NCBI GenBank assembly: GCA_900549845.1
Contig: URPT01000037.1
Coordinates: forward strand, 1 to 12,950
Reading direction: 5' to 3'
Length of the DNA stretch: 12,950 nt
Source of the DNA: an uncultured Veillonella sp.
GTDB taxonomy: Bacteria > Bacillota > Negativicutes > Veillonellales > Veillonellaceae
In this document: positions 12,934 through 12,950 of the stretch, piece after piece
How positions within the stretch are numbered: position 1 is the stretch's first letter
Layout: every line of letters begins with the position of its first letter
The notes under the pieces: generated by a model
Database searches by the model: none
Told to the model about the DNA's origin: nothing
What the model saw: only the letters and a program-made list of their open reading frames with translations
Position numbers and translations under genes: made by a program

Positions 12934-12950
12934 ATGACCAATTTTAATAA
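12934..12950 (+). CDS. Possible start of a further gene, cut by the window edge
   Basis: ATG at 12934 opens a frame MTNFN that stays open to the edge. It follows AGGA (12921-12924) by about 9 nt, with TATACT at 12911-12916 as a possible -10 and TTGGAC (12884-12889) too far away for a standard -35. There is too little sequence to judge. Confidence 0.25.

Overview
The window is AT-rich, gene-dense bacterial DNA with strong Shine-Dalgarno sites and many intrinsic terminators. Gene content and sequence style suggest a Negativicutes species, most likely Veillonella or a close relative. That is inference from recalled similarity; no rRNA or marker gene is present to prove it.

Layout. (1) 3-1609, +: the 3' end of a UvrD/PcrA-type helicase gene overlaps by one base a gene for an RluA-family pseudouridine synthase. 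The synthase carries an in-frame insert packed with DnaA-box-like 9-mers. (2) 1610-3120, +: a 311-bp regulatory gap with several dyads and a good promoter, then a cation-diffusion-facilitator exporter whose metal site looks manganese-type, then a terminator. (3) 3167-3905, +: a tiny ORF and a gene for a secreted 190-residue protein that recalls the YezG/DUF600 fold. (4) 3909-5351, -: a CycA-like alanine/glycine/serine permease with its own promoter and a terminator-like hairpin in its leader. (5) 5599-6216, +: a NimA-like FMN-binding split-barrel protein. (6) 6396-9314, +: three tandem genes for related secreted proteins (one-domain, one-domain, two-domain), ending at a bidirectional terminator. 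(7) 9578-10945, -: an AzgA-type purine permease, divergent from an Rrf2 regulator with three cysteines (11091-11510, +) across a shared inverted repeat. (8) 11604-12878, +: an MdtG-like MFS exporter and its terminator.

Most of this is ordinary housekeeping and transport. Two things stand out. The first is the cluster of eight co-directional DnaA-box-like sequences inside the pseudouridine synthase gene. Five successive boxes are spaced at exactly 21 bp (two helical turns), which looks like a DnaA-binding or DnaA-titration site hidden in a coding sequence. The second is the secreted-protein paralogue array. Its middle member appears to have lost a conserved C-terminal tail through a one-base deletion at an A-run, and the lost tail is still readable in the next frame.
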